Assembly: GCA_900541685.1 (NCBI GenBank)
Contig: UQKM01000003.1
Location: 62,001 to 126,000, forward strand
Reading direction: 5' to 3'
DNA: 64,000 nt
Source: an uncultured Collinsella sp.
GTDB lineage: Bacteria > Actinomycetota > Coriobacteriia > Coriobacteriales > Coriobacteriaceae
Every line of letters begins with the position of its first letter. Positions within the stretch are counted from its first letter, which is position 1. The notes below the pieces were generated by a model. That model did no database searches and was not told where the DNA came from. It was given only the letters and a program-made list of their open reading frames with translations. This document shows, piece by piece, positions 44,471-53,623 of this stretch. Position numbers and translations under genes: made by a program.

Positions 44471-46174
44471 TTATCCCAGCAGGCTCAGGCCAACAGAGAC
44501 AAACGCCAGGATAACGCCGACGATAGACTCGCCACCGAGCAGGCCGCTGGCGACAACCAGGCCCTGCTCCTGGAAGGCGGCGTCCTTGGCGGCCTTCTCC
44601 TCGTCCGAAAGACCGGCGGCGGCGTCGCGGTGAGCGGCCCACTTGTCGTAGGCGAGCTTAACGCAGGAGCCCAGGAAGGCCGTGAGCGACATGTAGAACG
44701 GCAGGTACACGCCCAGACCGATCATCATGGCCGGAATGCCGAGCCAGTACATGACGATGCCGGCGATAAAGCCGCCTGCGAACCACGGCACGCTCGGGAT
44801 GCCCGAGACCATGGTGGCGACGACGCTTGCCTGCGCGGCCACAAAGCTCTTGTCGGGGCCGAAAGCATCCGGACCATAGGCGGTGACGAGCGCGACCATG
44901 ACGGCGGCGGCGACCAGGGCGCCCACGATGCCGCCGATGGCCTGGCCGACCCACTGTGCGCGCGGGTTGGTGCCCAGCACGGCGCCGGCCTTAAAGTCGT
45001 TCATGACGTCGCCTGCAAGGCCGCATGCCACGGCCACGATGCCGGCGATAAAGAACAGCTTGACCTGTGCGAGCTGCGCGAAGGCCGCCACGATGAGCAT
45101 GACGATGAGGCCGAAGATCTCCATGGGGTCGATGCCCGTCTGGCCGCAGCTCTGCGCGCTCATGATGGTGGTGACAAAGGTGAACAGCGTGACGATGACG
45201 GCCGGAACGGGACCAAGGTCGAGCGCGATAGCGACGATCACGGCGATGACGGCGGTGCCCAGGCCGATGATGCCGGCGTCGAGCTTAAGGGAGCCCGAGA
45301 TGAGCGACTGCTCGTCGGTGTCGGTGGAGCTGTCGGCGGCGAGGCCACGGACGATGCCGGCGACCTGCGGCAGGATGTCCTTGAGGACGACGGCGACGCC
45401 AAAGCCCATCATGAGGCCCATGCCGAGCGATTTGACGATGCCCTGCGCAGTCACAACGTCGAATAGACCGGCAGCGGTGCCGCCCACGATGATGCCAAAG
45501 TTGCCCAGCAGCGCGCCGGCAAACCAGCAGGCCACGGGGGCGAAGCCCACCAAAAAGCCAATGGACAGCAACATGGGCGAGTTGTAGATGGCAAAGGTCA
45601 CGCCGGGGATATTGAGCGTGCACAGCATGCTGGGCACCACGCCCAGGGCGTCGCGAAGCACGCTGTAGATGCCTGCGATGGCCATGGAGCCAAAGAGCTG
45701 CTTGCCGGTCTTGCCGCCGGCCTCGGTGGCGCGCAGGGTCTGAGCTGCGGCGTTGCCGGTGGGGAACTCCAGCGCGGCGTCCACGATAAAGTGGCGGTGG
45801 ATGAGCGCCGTTGCCAGAAGGCCCAAGATGGTGCCGGCGAGCGCCACGATAAACATGTCGAGCCAGCTGATCTGGTCGGCATAGCCCAGCATCCAGGCGC
45901 CCGGGATGGTAAACGCCAGGCCGCCGGCGACCATAGCGCCCGCGGACATGATGGTGTGGGTGACGTTGGCCTCGTTGAGGCTGGCGTTGCCCATGAGTTT
46001 CAGGAAGAACAGCGAAATGACGGCGGCGAAGATGATCGGCCAGGGGAGCGCGCCCATCTTGAGGGCCGTGTAGGCCGAGCTTGCCGTGATGATTACGCAA
46101 CCGAGAACGCCGATGACGACGCCGCGCAGCGTGAGTTGACCGCGCATCGAGGCGCGGTTCGAGGGATTGCTCAT
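44471..46174 (-). CDS. OPT-family oligopeptide transporter
   Basis: This 567-residue membrane protein has about fourteen to sixteen helices. It fits the prokaryotic OPT group: SSAYTALKMGALPWPIIFAAV at the start, TGNAAAQTLRATEAGG in a loop, NPRAQWVGQAIGGIVGA and IGLGVYLPFYMSLTAFLG near the end. It probably imports short peptides or metal chelates with protons. A cytoplasmic stretch (AAHRDAAAGLSDEEKAAKDAAF) precedes the last helix. AAAGGAG precedes the ATG. It is divergent from coaX. Confidence 0.9.
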   Translation of the reverse strand: MSNPSNRASMRGQLTLRGVVIGVLGCVIITASSAYTALKMGALPWPIIFAAVISLFFLKLMGNASLNEANVTHTIMSAGAMVAGGLAFTIPGAWMLGYADQISWLDMFIVALAGTILGLLATALIHRHFIVDAALEFPTGNAAAQTLRATEAGGKTGKQLFGSMAIAGIYSVLRDALGVVPSMLCTLNIPGVTFAIYNSPMLLSIGFLVGFAPVACWFAGALLGNFGIIVGGTAAGLFDVVTAQGIVKSLGMGLMMGFGVAVVLKDILPQVAGIVRGLAADSSTDTDEQSLISGSLKLDAGIIGLGTAVIAVIVAIALDLGPVPAVIVTLFTFVTTIMSAQSCGQTGIDPMEIFGLIVMLIVAAFAQLAQVKLFFIAGIVAVACGLAGDVMNDFKAGAVLGTNPRAQWVGQAIGGIVGALVAAAVMVALVTAYGPDAFGPDKSFVAAQASVVATMVSGIPSVPWFAGGFIAGIVMYWLGIPAMMIGLGVYLPFYMSLTAFLGSCVKLAYDKWAAHRDAAAGLSDEEKAAKDAAFQEQGLVVASGLLGGESIVGVILAFVSVGLSLLG

Positions 46175-46366
46175 ATAGAACTCCTTTGCGTATATCCGCT
46201 TCCCCCGGGAGCGCCGCTACGGATGCGGCGCGGGAAGTCGGGTTACCAAGGGCCGCCGCGTGAGCTCGCAAACGACCGCGCACCAGTATAGCCGCAAGTT
46301 AGTCATTTTGGGATGACTGGTTTAGGTAGGCGATATACTGCTGGGCAGACGAAAGGAGCGCCGACG

Positions 46367-47218
46367 ATGCTTAATGGGTGCGCATATATATTGACGGTCG
46401 ACGTGGGCAACACGTTCATTCGCTTTGGCCTGTTTGCCGAGGATTCGGCCGCGGCACAGGAATGCCCGCTTGCGACGTGCGAGATCACGACGCCGTCGAG
46501 CATCACGGCCGACGAGGCGCGCATGCGACTTGTGCAGGTCATGGGCGCGCTCGCCGCCGATGCGGGTGTGCCCGGGGTGCTCGTACCCGCGGCTGCTGTG
46601 CTGAGCTGCGTGGTCCCGGCGCTCGAGCGTCCGTGGAAGGCGGCGCTTTCCCGTACCTGCACGGGGCGCGTGCTCACTGTGGGGCCGGGACTTAAGACCG
46701 GCATGCCCGTGCACTACGACGATCCTGCCGAGATCGGTCCCGACCGCATCGCCGATGCCGTGGCGGCCCGCGCCGTCTACGGCTCGCCGTGCATCGTGAT
46801 CGACCTGGGCACGACGACCAATATCGAGGTGATCGACGCGCACGGCACCTTTGTCGGCGGCGTTATCGCGCCGGGGCTGGCGCTCGGCGCCCGTTCGCTC
46901 TCGGCCGCTGCGGCGCGCCTGCCTCAGGTCGAGCCTTCGGCGCCAACGCACGTCATCGGCCGCAACACGCGCGAGGCCATGCGCTCGGGCGTGGTCTTGG
47001 GCGAGGTGGCCCGCATCGACGGCATGCTCGACATGGTGCTTGCCGAGATGCGCGCGACCAAGGCCGCGGGGGAGGGTGATGTGCCCATCGTCATTACCGG
47101 CGACGATGCCGAGGCACTTGCGGCGCTGGTCGGCCATAGCCTGACGGTCGATGACGCGCTGACGCTGCGGGGCCTCGCCGAGCTCTACCGCATCAACCAA
47201 AAGCCCCGTCGCGCGTAG
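46367..47218 (+). CDS. coaX: Type III pantothenate kinase
   Basis: This 283-residue enzyme carries out the first step of coenzyme A synthesis. It has ILTVDVGNTFIRFGLF (phosphate loop), VGPGLKTGMP, GPDRIADAVAA (catalytic Asp) and VIDLGTTTNIEVID, where the usual motif is DFGTATT. GGVIAPGLALGARSLSAAAARLP follows. The start at 46367 (MLNGCAYIL) follows AAAGGAG. The dCMP deaminase gene lies 82 bp on, same strand. Confidence 0.9.
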   Translation: MLNGCAYILTVDVGNTFIRFGLFAEDSAAAQECPLATCEITTPSSITADEARMRLVQVMGALAADAGVPGVLVPAAAVLSCVVPALERPWKAALSRTCTGRVLTVGPGLKTGMPVHYDDPAEIGPDRIADAVAARAVYGSPCIVIDLGTTTNIEVIDAHGTFVGGVIAPGLALGARSLSAAAARLPQVEPSAPTHVIGRNTREAMRSGVVLGEVARIDGMLDMVLAEMRATKAAGEGDVPIVITGDDAEALAALVGHSLTVDDALTLRGLAELYRINQKPRRA

Positions 47219-47300
47219 CGATGGTGCGGTGGGACAAAAACGTCTCCACCTTTCACCTGCTACAATGGGTCAAACTATTGCGATTTCGGAGGTGTCTGCC

Positions 47301-47825
47301 ATGTCGGACGATCTTCATCAAACCGCGTCGGGCAAGCGCCGCGACGTCATTAGCTGGGATGAGTTCTTTATGAGCGTGGCCATCGCCGCTCAGCGCCGCA
47401 GCAAGGACCCCAACACGCAGGTGGGCGCGTGCATCGCCAACACCAACCACCGCATCCTTTCGGTGGGCTACAACGGTACGCCCTCGGCGCTCAACGACGA
47501 CTTTTTCCCGTGGGGCACGAGCGACGACCCGCTGCAGGACAAGCACAACTACGTGGTCCATGCCGAGGCCAACGCCGTGCTCAACTATCGCGGCTCGCTC
47601 AAAGACCTTGAGGGTTCCACAGTCTACGTCACGCTGTTTCCGTGCCACGACTGCGCCAAGATCCTGGCGCAGGTAGGCGTGGGCGAGGTCGTCTACCTGG
47701 ACAACAAGTATGCCGATACCGACGACGGCCGTATCAGCCGCCGCATTCTCGACTCCTGCGGCATCAGCTACCGCCAGGTTATCGTCGATGTCCAGATTGG
47801 TACCGGGGGGCAGGCTCGGCAGTAG
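47301..47825 (+). CDS. dCMP deaminase (ComEB-like)
   Basis: This 174-residue enzyme converts dCMP to dUMP for dTMP synthesis. The zinc and catalytic residues are VVHAEANAVLNY (His, Glu) and LFPCHDCAKILAQ (two Cys). DPNTQVGACIAN and GYNGTP complete the family pattern. The start at 47301 (MSDDLHQ) follows GGAGGTG. A short C-terminal tail (IGTGGQARQ) is probably flexible. Confidence 0.9.
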   Translation: MSDDLHQTASGKRRDVISWDEFFMSVAIAAQRRSKDPNTQVGACIANTNHRILSVGYNGTPSALNDDFFPWGTSDDPLQDKHNYVVHAEANAVLNYRGSLKDLEGSTVYVTLFPCHDCAKILAQVGVGEVVYLDNKYADTDDGRISRRILDSCGISYRQVIVDVQIGTGGQARQ

Positions 47826-47995
47826 CGCGTGCCAACGCCAGCTGGCGGCAAAACAGCCAAAAGAGCCCCGTCCCAAATTGACTGCTCGTGAAAGTCGTGT
47901 CCGCACGCATGGCTGGCGCCTAAGCGGGTACATGGCTGTAGTAACATAGCCCCTGTCCGCGGGCGTGCCCGCGTTATTGTGAGAAAGGAGCCCCT

Positions 47996-48274
47996 GTGGC
48001 TGTTAACGAAGAGCTGCTTAAGAAGGTTCTTGAAGAGATTCGCCCCAACCTGCAGGCCGACGGCGGCGATATGGAGTATGTGGGCGTCGACGACGAGGGC
48101 GTCGTCAAGCTGGAGCTGCAGGGCGCCTGCGCCGGCTGCCCCATGAGCTCGCTGACCCTTTCCATGGGTATCGAGCGCATCCTGAAGGAGCACGTGCCCG
48201 GCGTTACCCGCGTTGAGCAGGTCAATGCTTCCGGCGAGGCCGAGGACCTGTACGACGAGTACGCGCCGTTCTAA
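47996..48274 (+). CDS. NifU C-terminal-domain Fe-S scaffold protein
   Basis: This 92-residue protein is a single Nfu domain: EIRPNLQADGGDMEYVGV followed by GACAGCPMSSLTL, whose CxxC binds an iron-sulphur cluster passed to client enzymes. The GTG start follows AAAGGAG. It stands alone and could serve the many Fe-S proteins here, including the radical SAM enzymes and the dehydratase activase. Confidence 0.92.
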   Translation: MAVNEELLKKVLEEIRPNLQADGGDMEYVGVDDEGVVKLELQGACAGCPMSSLTLSMGIERILKEHVPGVTRVEQVNASGEAEDLYDEYAPF

Positions 48275-48318
48275 GATGCGAAAGCTGCGGACGGTACGCT
48301 TCGCATAGACGTTACGCC

Positions 48319-48360
48319 CAAATATGCGGCTGCGAGCGTAAGGCCCGCGGCCGCATTTGT
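48319..48360 (+). terminator. Terminator-like hairpin after the Nfu gene
   Basis: CAAATATGCGGC and GCCGCATTTG pair with a two-base bulge and end in TTTGTATG. It lies just before the lgt ribosome site. Confidence 0.45.
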
Positions 48361-48383
48361 ATGTAGGGAGCAGGGGGATCGAT

Positions 48384-49205
48384 ATGCTCAACGACCTCTA
48401 CCATATGCTTGATCCCGTCGCGATCTCGGCGGGCCCCATCACCATCTACTGGTACGGCCTGGCCTACGTGGTCGGTGCTCTGCTCACGGCGGTTGTTATG
48501 TACCGCACGCAGCGTCGTTGGGGCTTCGACATTACGATTGATGACCTGACGAGCGTCGTGGTCGGCGCGGTCTTTGGCCTCATCATCGGCGCGCGCCTGT
48601 TTTACGTCGTCTTTTACGGCGATGGCTACTATTGGACCCACCCGTTCGAAATCTTTGCCACCAACGAGGGCGGCATGAGCTTCCACGGCGGCCTGGTGGG
48701 CGGCATCTTGGGCGGCATCATCGTGTGCCGCATGTACAAGCTCGACGCCTGGACCATCGCCGACCTTGCTGTGATCGGTGCTCCGCTGGCGCTGTGCCTG
48801 GGACGCTGCGCCAACTTCGTCAACGGTGAGCTGTGGGGTAAGCCGACCGATCTGCCCTGGGGTGTGGTCTTTGGCGGCACCGCGGGCGATATGCCGCGCC
48901 ATCCCTCCCAGCTCTACGAGGCGTTTCTAGAGGGCATTGTGCTCTTTTGCATCCTGCAGGTGCTCAGTCGCAAAAAACCGCTGCTGCCCCAGGGTACGTT
49001 TATGGGCGTCTTTGTGATGGGCTACGGCATCGTTCGCTTTTTGATTGAGTTTGTGCGCGTGCCCGATGAGCAGCTGGGCTATCTGCTGGGCGGCGTCATC
49101 ACCATGGGTCAGCTGCTGAGCCTGCCGCTCGTAATCGCGGGCCTGGCGCTCATCATCTTCGCCCGACACCGCAATCGCCCCCAGCGCATCTACCTCGACG
49201 TCTAA
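48384..49205 (+). CDS. lgt: Prolipoprotein diacylglyceryl transferase
   Basis: This 273-residue membrane enzyme attaches diacylglycerol to the lipobox Cys of prolipoproteins, such as the importer lipoprotein in this window. The family signature GRCANFVNGELWG is present, with MSFHGGLVGG and RHPSQLYEAFLEG. It has about seven helices. The start at 48384 (MLNDLYHML) follows AGGGGGATCGAT. A subtype B hairpin overlaps its TAA. Confidence 0.95.
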   Translation: MLNDLYHMLDPVAISAGPITIYWYGLAYVVGALLTAVVMYRTQRRWGFDITIDDLTSVVVGAVFGLIIGARLFYVVFYGDGYYWTHPFEIFATNEGGMSFHGGLVGGILGGIIVCRMYKLDAWTIADLAVIGAPLALCLGRCANFVNGELWGKPTDLPWGVVFGGTAGDMPRHPSQLYEAFLEGIVLFCILQVLSRKKPLLPQGTFMGVFVMGYGIVRFLIEFVRVPDEQLGYLLGGVITMGQLLSLPLVIAGLALIIFARHRNRPQRIYLDV

Positions 49206-49239
49206 CCACCACAAAGGGGACAGGCACCTTTGTGGTGGT
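49204..49239 (+). repeat. Hairpin repeat, GGGGACAGG family, subtype B copy 2
   Basis: AACCACCACAAAGG (49204-49217) pairs with CCTTTGTGGTGGT (49227-49239). It overlaps the last two bases of the lgt TAA. It is identical to copy 1 at 25933 over at least 34 bases. Confidence 0.85.
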
Positions 49240-49267
49240 CTGCTGGGCAACGACGACAGAACCGTAA

Positions 49268-49318
49268 CGTTTTCCCAGATAAAACCTGCCAAAATAAACC
49301 TGTCCCTTTTTGGCAGGT
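49268..49318 (-). repeat. Hairpin repeat, GGGACAGG family, subtype A copy 5 (inverted)
   Basis: Read on the minus strand, ACCTGCCAAAA, AGGGACAGGTTTA, TTTTGGCAGGT and the tail TTTATCTGGGAAAACG follow one another. It lies 22 bp upstream of the next gene's GTG, antisense to it, as copy 3 does. Confidence 0.85.
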
Positions 49319-49340
49319 TTCTAGAAAGGCTCTTTGGACT

Positions 49341-51524
49341 GTGAAGGATTCCGACCTCTCCACAACGGCTGCGCGCGACGCTGCCCGCATCGTCTGGTTT
49401 AAGCGCTACCCCGCCAAGCAGACGCTCATCGCATTTCTGCTCGCGCTGTTGGCGACCACGGCGTTTTCCATCGATCCCGCGCCGGTCTCGAGCAACGCAG
49501 TCTTGGCGATTGACCCCAAAGCCTCGGGCATGCTGTACGTGTGCTACGAGGTGCTCCTCTCGTTTGCCGGCCATACCGACGCGGTCATGCTGCTTGCGCT
49601 TGCCTGCCTGCTCACTCTGCCGTTTCGCTACGTATTCTTTGGCCGCGGCGATGCTTGGCGTCCTTCGGTGATCCTTCCGTCGCTGTTCTTTGCCGTCTGC
49701 ATGGTGTTTGGCCGCAGCTACGACCTCACCGATTCTGCCGAGATCGTACTCGGCGACAAGGCTCGCATCATCTGCGCCTGGATAGGCGGTGCGGGCTGGA
49801 TGCTCTTGGCGGTCGTTGCCTTCTACCTGGCTTTTGAGTGTCTAGATTGGCTGAGCTCTCGGCGCATTCCGTTTTCCGAAGCGCACTTTGGCCGCGTATG
49901 GCGTGTGGCTCACGCCGTACTCTCGGTCCATCCCTTTGCCGGGCCCTTCCTGGTGCTTATGGTCGCCTGGGCGCCCATGCTCATCGCTTCGCTGCCCGGC
50001 CTTTTTATGGGAGATACGGGTGCGCAGATTCGCCAGTGGTTCAACTACCCCAACGGCACGAGTGACTACCTGCGTCTGCTCAATCCCAATGTGTTGCTCA
50101 ACGGACATCACCCCGTGGTGCACACGGCTATCATCGGTTCGTGCGTCCAGCTGGGGCTTTCACTGTTCAACAGTGCCAACGCAGGTCTTGCCATCTACAC
50201 CTGCGCTCAGTTCGTCATTACGGCCGCCTGCATGGCCTATTCCATCTCGTCGCTGCGCAAGCTGGGCGTGAGCTTGCCGATCCGCGGCGTGATCTTGCTG
50301 TTCTTTGTGTTTATGCCCATGTTCTCCAACTACGCGGCCCTGCTTACCAAAGATGTGCTGTTTGCCGACGCGTTTTTGGTGCTGTTGGTGCAGACCGTGA
50401 AGCTCGTGGCCTGCGGCCTGCCCCGTCGCGATGCCAATGCCGAGCGTGCGGGCGAACAGAGGCCCGTACTCTTTGCGCGCCATGACTGGCTGCTGCTCGC
50501 TCTGGGTGCCATGGGTTCCACGTTTCTGCGCAACGGCGGCCTGGTGTTTCCCCTGGCGGCATGCGTAATCGCGGCGGCGTTTTGCGCATGGGACGCGCAT
50601 GTGGCTCGTCGTGCAGTCAAGCAGGCCGGTGCTGCGCCTTCGGGCGCCATCTCACGTTTCCGCTGGGTGGGAGTTCTTGCGGTGCTTGGACTCTGCCTTG
50701 CCTCTAATATGTACTTCACCAAGGTCTTTATGCCGGCGCACGACATTACGCCTGGTTCCAAGCGCGAAATCCTCTCGATTCCGTTCCAGCAGACGGCTCG
50801 TTTCGTCCAAAAGCACGACGGCCTCAACTCGGGTGTCAACCCTACGGTTAAGGAGGACGGTACTATCGTGGAGGCTCCTTGCGACGGCTTGGTGACCGAC
50901 GAAGAGCGTGCCGTGATCGACCGTGTGCTCAAGTACGACAATCTGGGCCGCCGCTACAACCCGGATAAGTCGGACGCCGTCAAAAATTGCTTTAACGAGT
51001 ACGCCTCGCAGGAGGACATCAAGGCCTATTTTGAGGTCTGGGCGCAGATGTTCAAAAAGGATCCCGAGTGCTACATCTCGGCGCTCATCAATAACTACTA
51101 CGGCTACTTTTATCCGAGTGCCCGCGATGCGTGGGTCTACAGCACGGCGCGCAGTGCCGAGATTATGGCGAAGCCCGATAACCTCAAGTACTTTGACTTC
51201 CATCCGGTCGATAGCAAGGTTGTGCGCTGGTGCGACCACCTGATCAACCTGTATCGCGTGGCGGTGCAGCGCATTCCGTTTATCTCGCTCACCATGAGCT
51301 CGGCCACCTATGTGTGGATTATGATCGCCGTGGTGGTCTATCTGCTACGTCGTCATTCATGGCGCGGTCTGGCCATTTGGTTGCCGCTGCTGGGCGTGCT
51401 TGCCGTGTGCCTGATCGGTCCCTGCAACGGTTCGACCTATATGCGCTACCTGTATCCGGTTATCGCCTGCATGCCCTTTGCCATCGGCGCCACCATCACT
51501 CGCAGCGACCTCCTCTGGTCCTAA
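49341..51524 (+). CDS. Large multi-pass membrane protein, DUF6020/GT-C-like
   Basis: This 727-residue protein has about twelve or more helices and one large soluble region (about residues 480-630). The sequence FMGDTGAQIRQWFNYP and HHPVVHTAIIGSCV resembles a group of uncharacterised proteins thought to be related to GT-C glycosyltransferases, which use polyprenyl-linked sugars at the cell surface. I place the start at the GTG at 49341 with AAAGG upstream; the longer frame from 49230 translates a repeat. It probably works on the cell envelope, but substrate and reaction are unknown. Confidence 0.7.
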   Translation: MKDSDLSTTAARDAARIVWFKRYPAKQTLIAFLLALLATTAFSIDPAPVSSNAVLAIDPKASGMLYVCYEVLLSFAGHTDAVMLLALACLLTLPFRYVFFGRGDAWRPSVILPSLFFAVCMVFGRSYDLTDSAEIVLGDKARIICAWIGGAGWMLLAVVAFYLAFECLDWLSSRRIPFSEAHFGRVWRVAHAVLSVHPFAGPFLVLMVAWAPMLIASLPGLFMGDTGAQIRQWFNYPNGTSDYLRLLNPNVLLNGHHPVVHTAIIGSCVQLGLSLFNSANAGLAIYTCAQFVITAACMAYSISSLRKLGVSLPIRGVILLFFVFMPMFSNYAALLTKDVLFADAFLVLLVQTVKLVACGLPRRDANAERAGEQRPVLFARHDWLLLALGAMGSTFLRNGGLVFPLAACVIAAAFCAWDAHVARRAVKQAGAAPSGAISRFRWVGVLAVLGLCLASNMYFTKVFMPAHDITPGSKREILSIPFQQTARFVQKHDGLNSGVNPTVKEDGTIVEAPCDGLVTDEERAVIDRVLKYDNLGRRYNPDKSDAVKNCFNEYASQEDIKAYFEVWAQMFKKDPECYISALINNYYGYFYPSARDAWVYSTARSAEIMAKPDNLKYFDFHPVDSKVVRWCDHLINLYRVAVQRIPFISLTMSSATYVWIMIAVVVYLLRRHSWRGLAIWLPLLGVLAVCLIGPCNGSTYMRYLYPVIACMPFAIGATITRSDLLWS

Positions 51525-51559
51525 TTTGGTGCAAAGGGGACAGGTTACTTTGCACCAAA
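51525..51559 (+). repeat. Hairpin repeat, GGGGACAGG family, subtype C
   Basis: TTTGGTGCAAAG (51525-51536) pairs perfectly with CTTTGCACCAAA (51548-51559), and the core reads GGGGACAGGTTA. It begins at the base after the TAA of the membrane protein gene. Confidence 0.85.
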
Positions 51560-51689
51560 GGGTGGCATCATCACGACGCCTTCATTTTGGGGTTTATCTC
51601 GCAGGCCAGTAGGTATATCATAACGACGTTTGTTTATATTGCCCGAGCATCTGCGCTGGGCTTTAGGTCGAAACCGATAGGAGACACGT

Positions 51690-52496
51690 ATGTCCGGACA
51701 CTCTAAGTGGGCCACAACCAAGCATCGTAAGGGCGCGCAGGACGCCAAGCGTTCCGCCCTCTTCTCCAAGCTGAGCCGCAACATCACCGTTGCTGCCCGT
51801 CTCGGCGGTGACCCGCTGCCCGAGAACAACGCCAGCCTCGCCGCTGCCGTTGCTAAGGCCAAGGCTCAGTCCATGCCCAAGGACAAGATCAAGTCCGCTA
51901 TCGACAAGGCCTTTGGTTCGGGTGCCGATGCCGCCGTCTACGAGAACATCGTGTACGAGGGCTATGGTCCCGCCGGTGTCGCCGTCTATGTTGACTGCCT
52001 GACCGACAACCGCAACCGTACTGCCGCCGATGTCCGTTCCGCCTTCTCCCACGCTGGTGGCAACCTGGGCACCTCCGGCTCCGTCGCCTTCCAGTTTGAG
52101 CGCAAGGGCCAGATCGTCGTCGCCAAGGAGATCCTGGACGAGAACGCCAAGAAGGAGACCATGATCGCCAACGGTGCTGCCGGTGACGAGGATGAGTTCA
52201 TGATGGCAATCGCCGAGGCCGGTGGCGAGGACTACGAGGACGCCGGCGAGGAGTGGATCGTCTGGACCGCCGCTAACGAGGTCATGGCTGTCTCCAAGGC
52301 GCTCGAGGAGCAGGGCGTCCAGGTCAAGGGCTCCGAGACCACCATGGTCCCGACCACCCCGACCGAGGTTTCCGGTGCCGACGCCAAGAAGGTTCAGCGC
52401 CTCATCGACCGTCTCGAGGAGCTCGACGACGTCCAGGACGTCTACAGCACCATGGACATGACCGACGAGGTCATCGCTGCCCTCGAGGAGGAGTAG
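51690..52496 (+). CDS. yebC: YebC/PmpR-family protein
   Basis: This 268-residue protein opens with the family start MSGHSKWATTKHRKGAQDAKR. NITVAARLGGDP and YEGYGPAGVAVYVDCLTDNRNRT follow. Members act as transcriptional regulators or, as shown for some, help ribosomes through proline-rich stretches. Codon use is markedly biased toward C-ending codons, suggesting high expression. It is somewhat longer than the usual 240-250 residues, with an acidic insertion and tail (GDEDEFMMAIAEAGGEDYED; ALEEE). ATAGGAG precedes the ATG. Confidence 0.93.
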   Translation: MSGHSKWATTKHRKGAQDAKRSALFSKLSRNITVAARLGGDPLPENNASLAAAVAKAKAQSMPKDKIKSAIDKAFGSGADAAVYENIVYEGYGPAGVAVYVDCLTDNRNRTAADVRSAFSHAGGNLGTSGSVAFQFERKGQIVVAKEILDENAKKETMIANGAAGDEDEFMMAIAEAGGEDYEDAGEEWIVWTAANEVMAVSKALEEQGVQVKGSETTMVPTTPTEVSGADAKKVQRLIDRLEELDDVQDVYSTMDMTDEVIAALEEE

Positions 52497-52565
52497 CGCC
52501 TGCACGGGTTAAGCCGTGCATATCTGGGCATAATGAAGCGAGCATGCAAGCCTCGTGGAATAGAT

Positions 52566-52608
52566 GAGCCGGATCCGCGTGCGTATGGCACCGGACCCGG
52601 CTCTTTTA
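52566..52608 (+). terminator. Terminator after yebC
   Basis: GAGCCGG-A-TCCG (52566-52577) pairs with CGGA-C-CCGGCTC (52592-52603), followed by TTTTATA. A smaller hairpin, TGCACGG with CCGTGCA, lies at 52501-52520. Confidence 0.8.
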
Positions 52609-52662
52609 TAATGATGCGAATCGTTTTGCATTCTGTGGATCGAGATTTGAAGGGAGCGCCGC

Positions 52663-53208
52663 ATGCGCGTGCTCAAACGAGCCCTAGCGATCGTATATCT
52701 TGCCGCCGCCGTCGTGGCGCTGGGCACGTTGGTCTGCCAGTTTTGGGGGCCATATACCTACCGCTTTATGCTGCTGATGCGTGACCCTATGCCGCGCATT
52801 GTCGTTACGGTGTGCGCCGGTGTCGTGGCGCTCGGCGTGCTGGCGGTCTTCTTCCGCCTGATGTTTGCTCGCCGCGAGCCGTCCTGCGTGCATCCGGCAG
52901 GGGAGCGCAATATCGAGGTCACGCTCGCGGCTCTCTCCTCGTGTGCCCGCGCTGCTGCCGAACGCGATGACCGCGTGATGGTCGAGCATATCGAGGCGCG
53001 TGTTCAGGGTTCCGACGAATCGCACGTTCGTTTTAAGGTCGAAGCCATCGCGCTCGATGATAAAGACGTTGCTTCCCTTGCCACTGCGATGCAGCAGCGT
53101 ATCGAGCGGGCCTGCGACACCATGCTCGGTACGCCGGGCACGACTGCGCGCGTTCGCTTTTTGCCGTCCAAGACTACCGTCCAGACCGTGGAGGTTTCCG
53201 GTGAGTGA
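52663..53208 (+). CDS. AmaP-like membrane protein of the Asp23 operon
   Basis: This 181-residue protein has two membrane helices (LAIVYLAAAVVALGTLVCQF and VVTVCAGVVALGVLAVFFRL) and a soluble domain that resembles Asp23/AmaP proteins. AmaP anchors Asp23 at the membrane in staphylococci. GAAGGGAG precedes the ATG. Its stop overlaps the next gene, and the Asp23 gene is third in the row. Confidence 0.78.
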   Translation: MRVLKRALAIVYLAAAVVALGTLVCQFWGPYTYRFMLLMRDPMPRIVVTVCAGVVALGVLAVFFRLMFARREPSCVHPAGERNIEVTLAALSSCARAAAERDDRVMVEHIEARVQGSDESHVRFKVEAIALDDKDVASLATAMQQRIERACDTMLGTPGTTARVRFLPSKTTVQTVEVSGE

Positions 53209-53578
53209 TACCAACCAAGACAAGACCGCCCGCACGCCGCGCCTGACGATCGATCAGAACGCTACGCCGGCAGGCGAGTCCGCCGACACCAAGCCCGAGG
53301 CCGGCGAGCAGCACGACAGCGCCGCCAACGACTTTGACGAGGCCATGGGTCTCATCAAAGGTACGGGCGCTGCTATCTGGAGCTACGCCGTGCGCCACCC
53401 CAACACTACGCTCGGCGCCGTGGCAGGCTTTATCCTCGCCGTGCTGGTACTTACGTTGGGCCTGTGGGACACGCTCGTCATCGCATTCTTTGTGCTTATC
53501 GGTGCCGTGATCGGCCAGATTCGCGACGGCGAGAACGGTATCGTCAACTTCTTCGGCCGTCTGTTTAGCGGCCGCTAA
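53201..53578 (+). CDS. DUF2273-like small membrane protein
   Basis: This 125-residue protein has a polar N-terminal 50 residues and two close helices (HPNTTLGAVAGFILAVLVLTLG and TLVIAFFVLIGAVIGQIRD), the DUF2273 pattern. The GTG start at 53201 overlaps the stop of the AmaP-like gene and has GGAGG just upstream. Gene order AmaP-DUF2273-Asp23 is the standard envelope-stress operon. Confidence 0.8.
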   Translation: MSDTNQDKTARTPRLTIDQNATPAGESADTKPEAGEQHDSAANDFDEAMGLIKGTGAAIWSYAVRHPNTTLGAVAGFILAVLVLTLGLWDTLVIAFFVLIGAVIGQIRDGENGIVNFFGRLFSGR

Positions 53579-53623
53579 ATATGTATTCGACTGTCGCATC
53601 CGCGGCAGGCATAAGGAGGAACC

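Noticed and set aside
49230..49340. N-terminal extension of the DUF6020-like protein
   Set aside because: It reads through the same repeat family and has no ribosome site.
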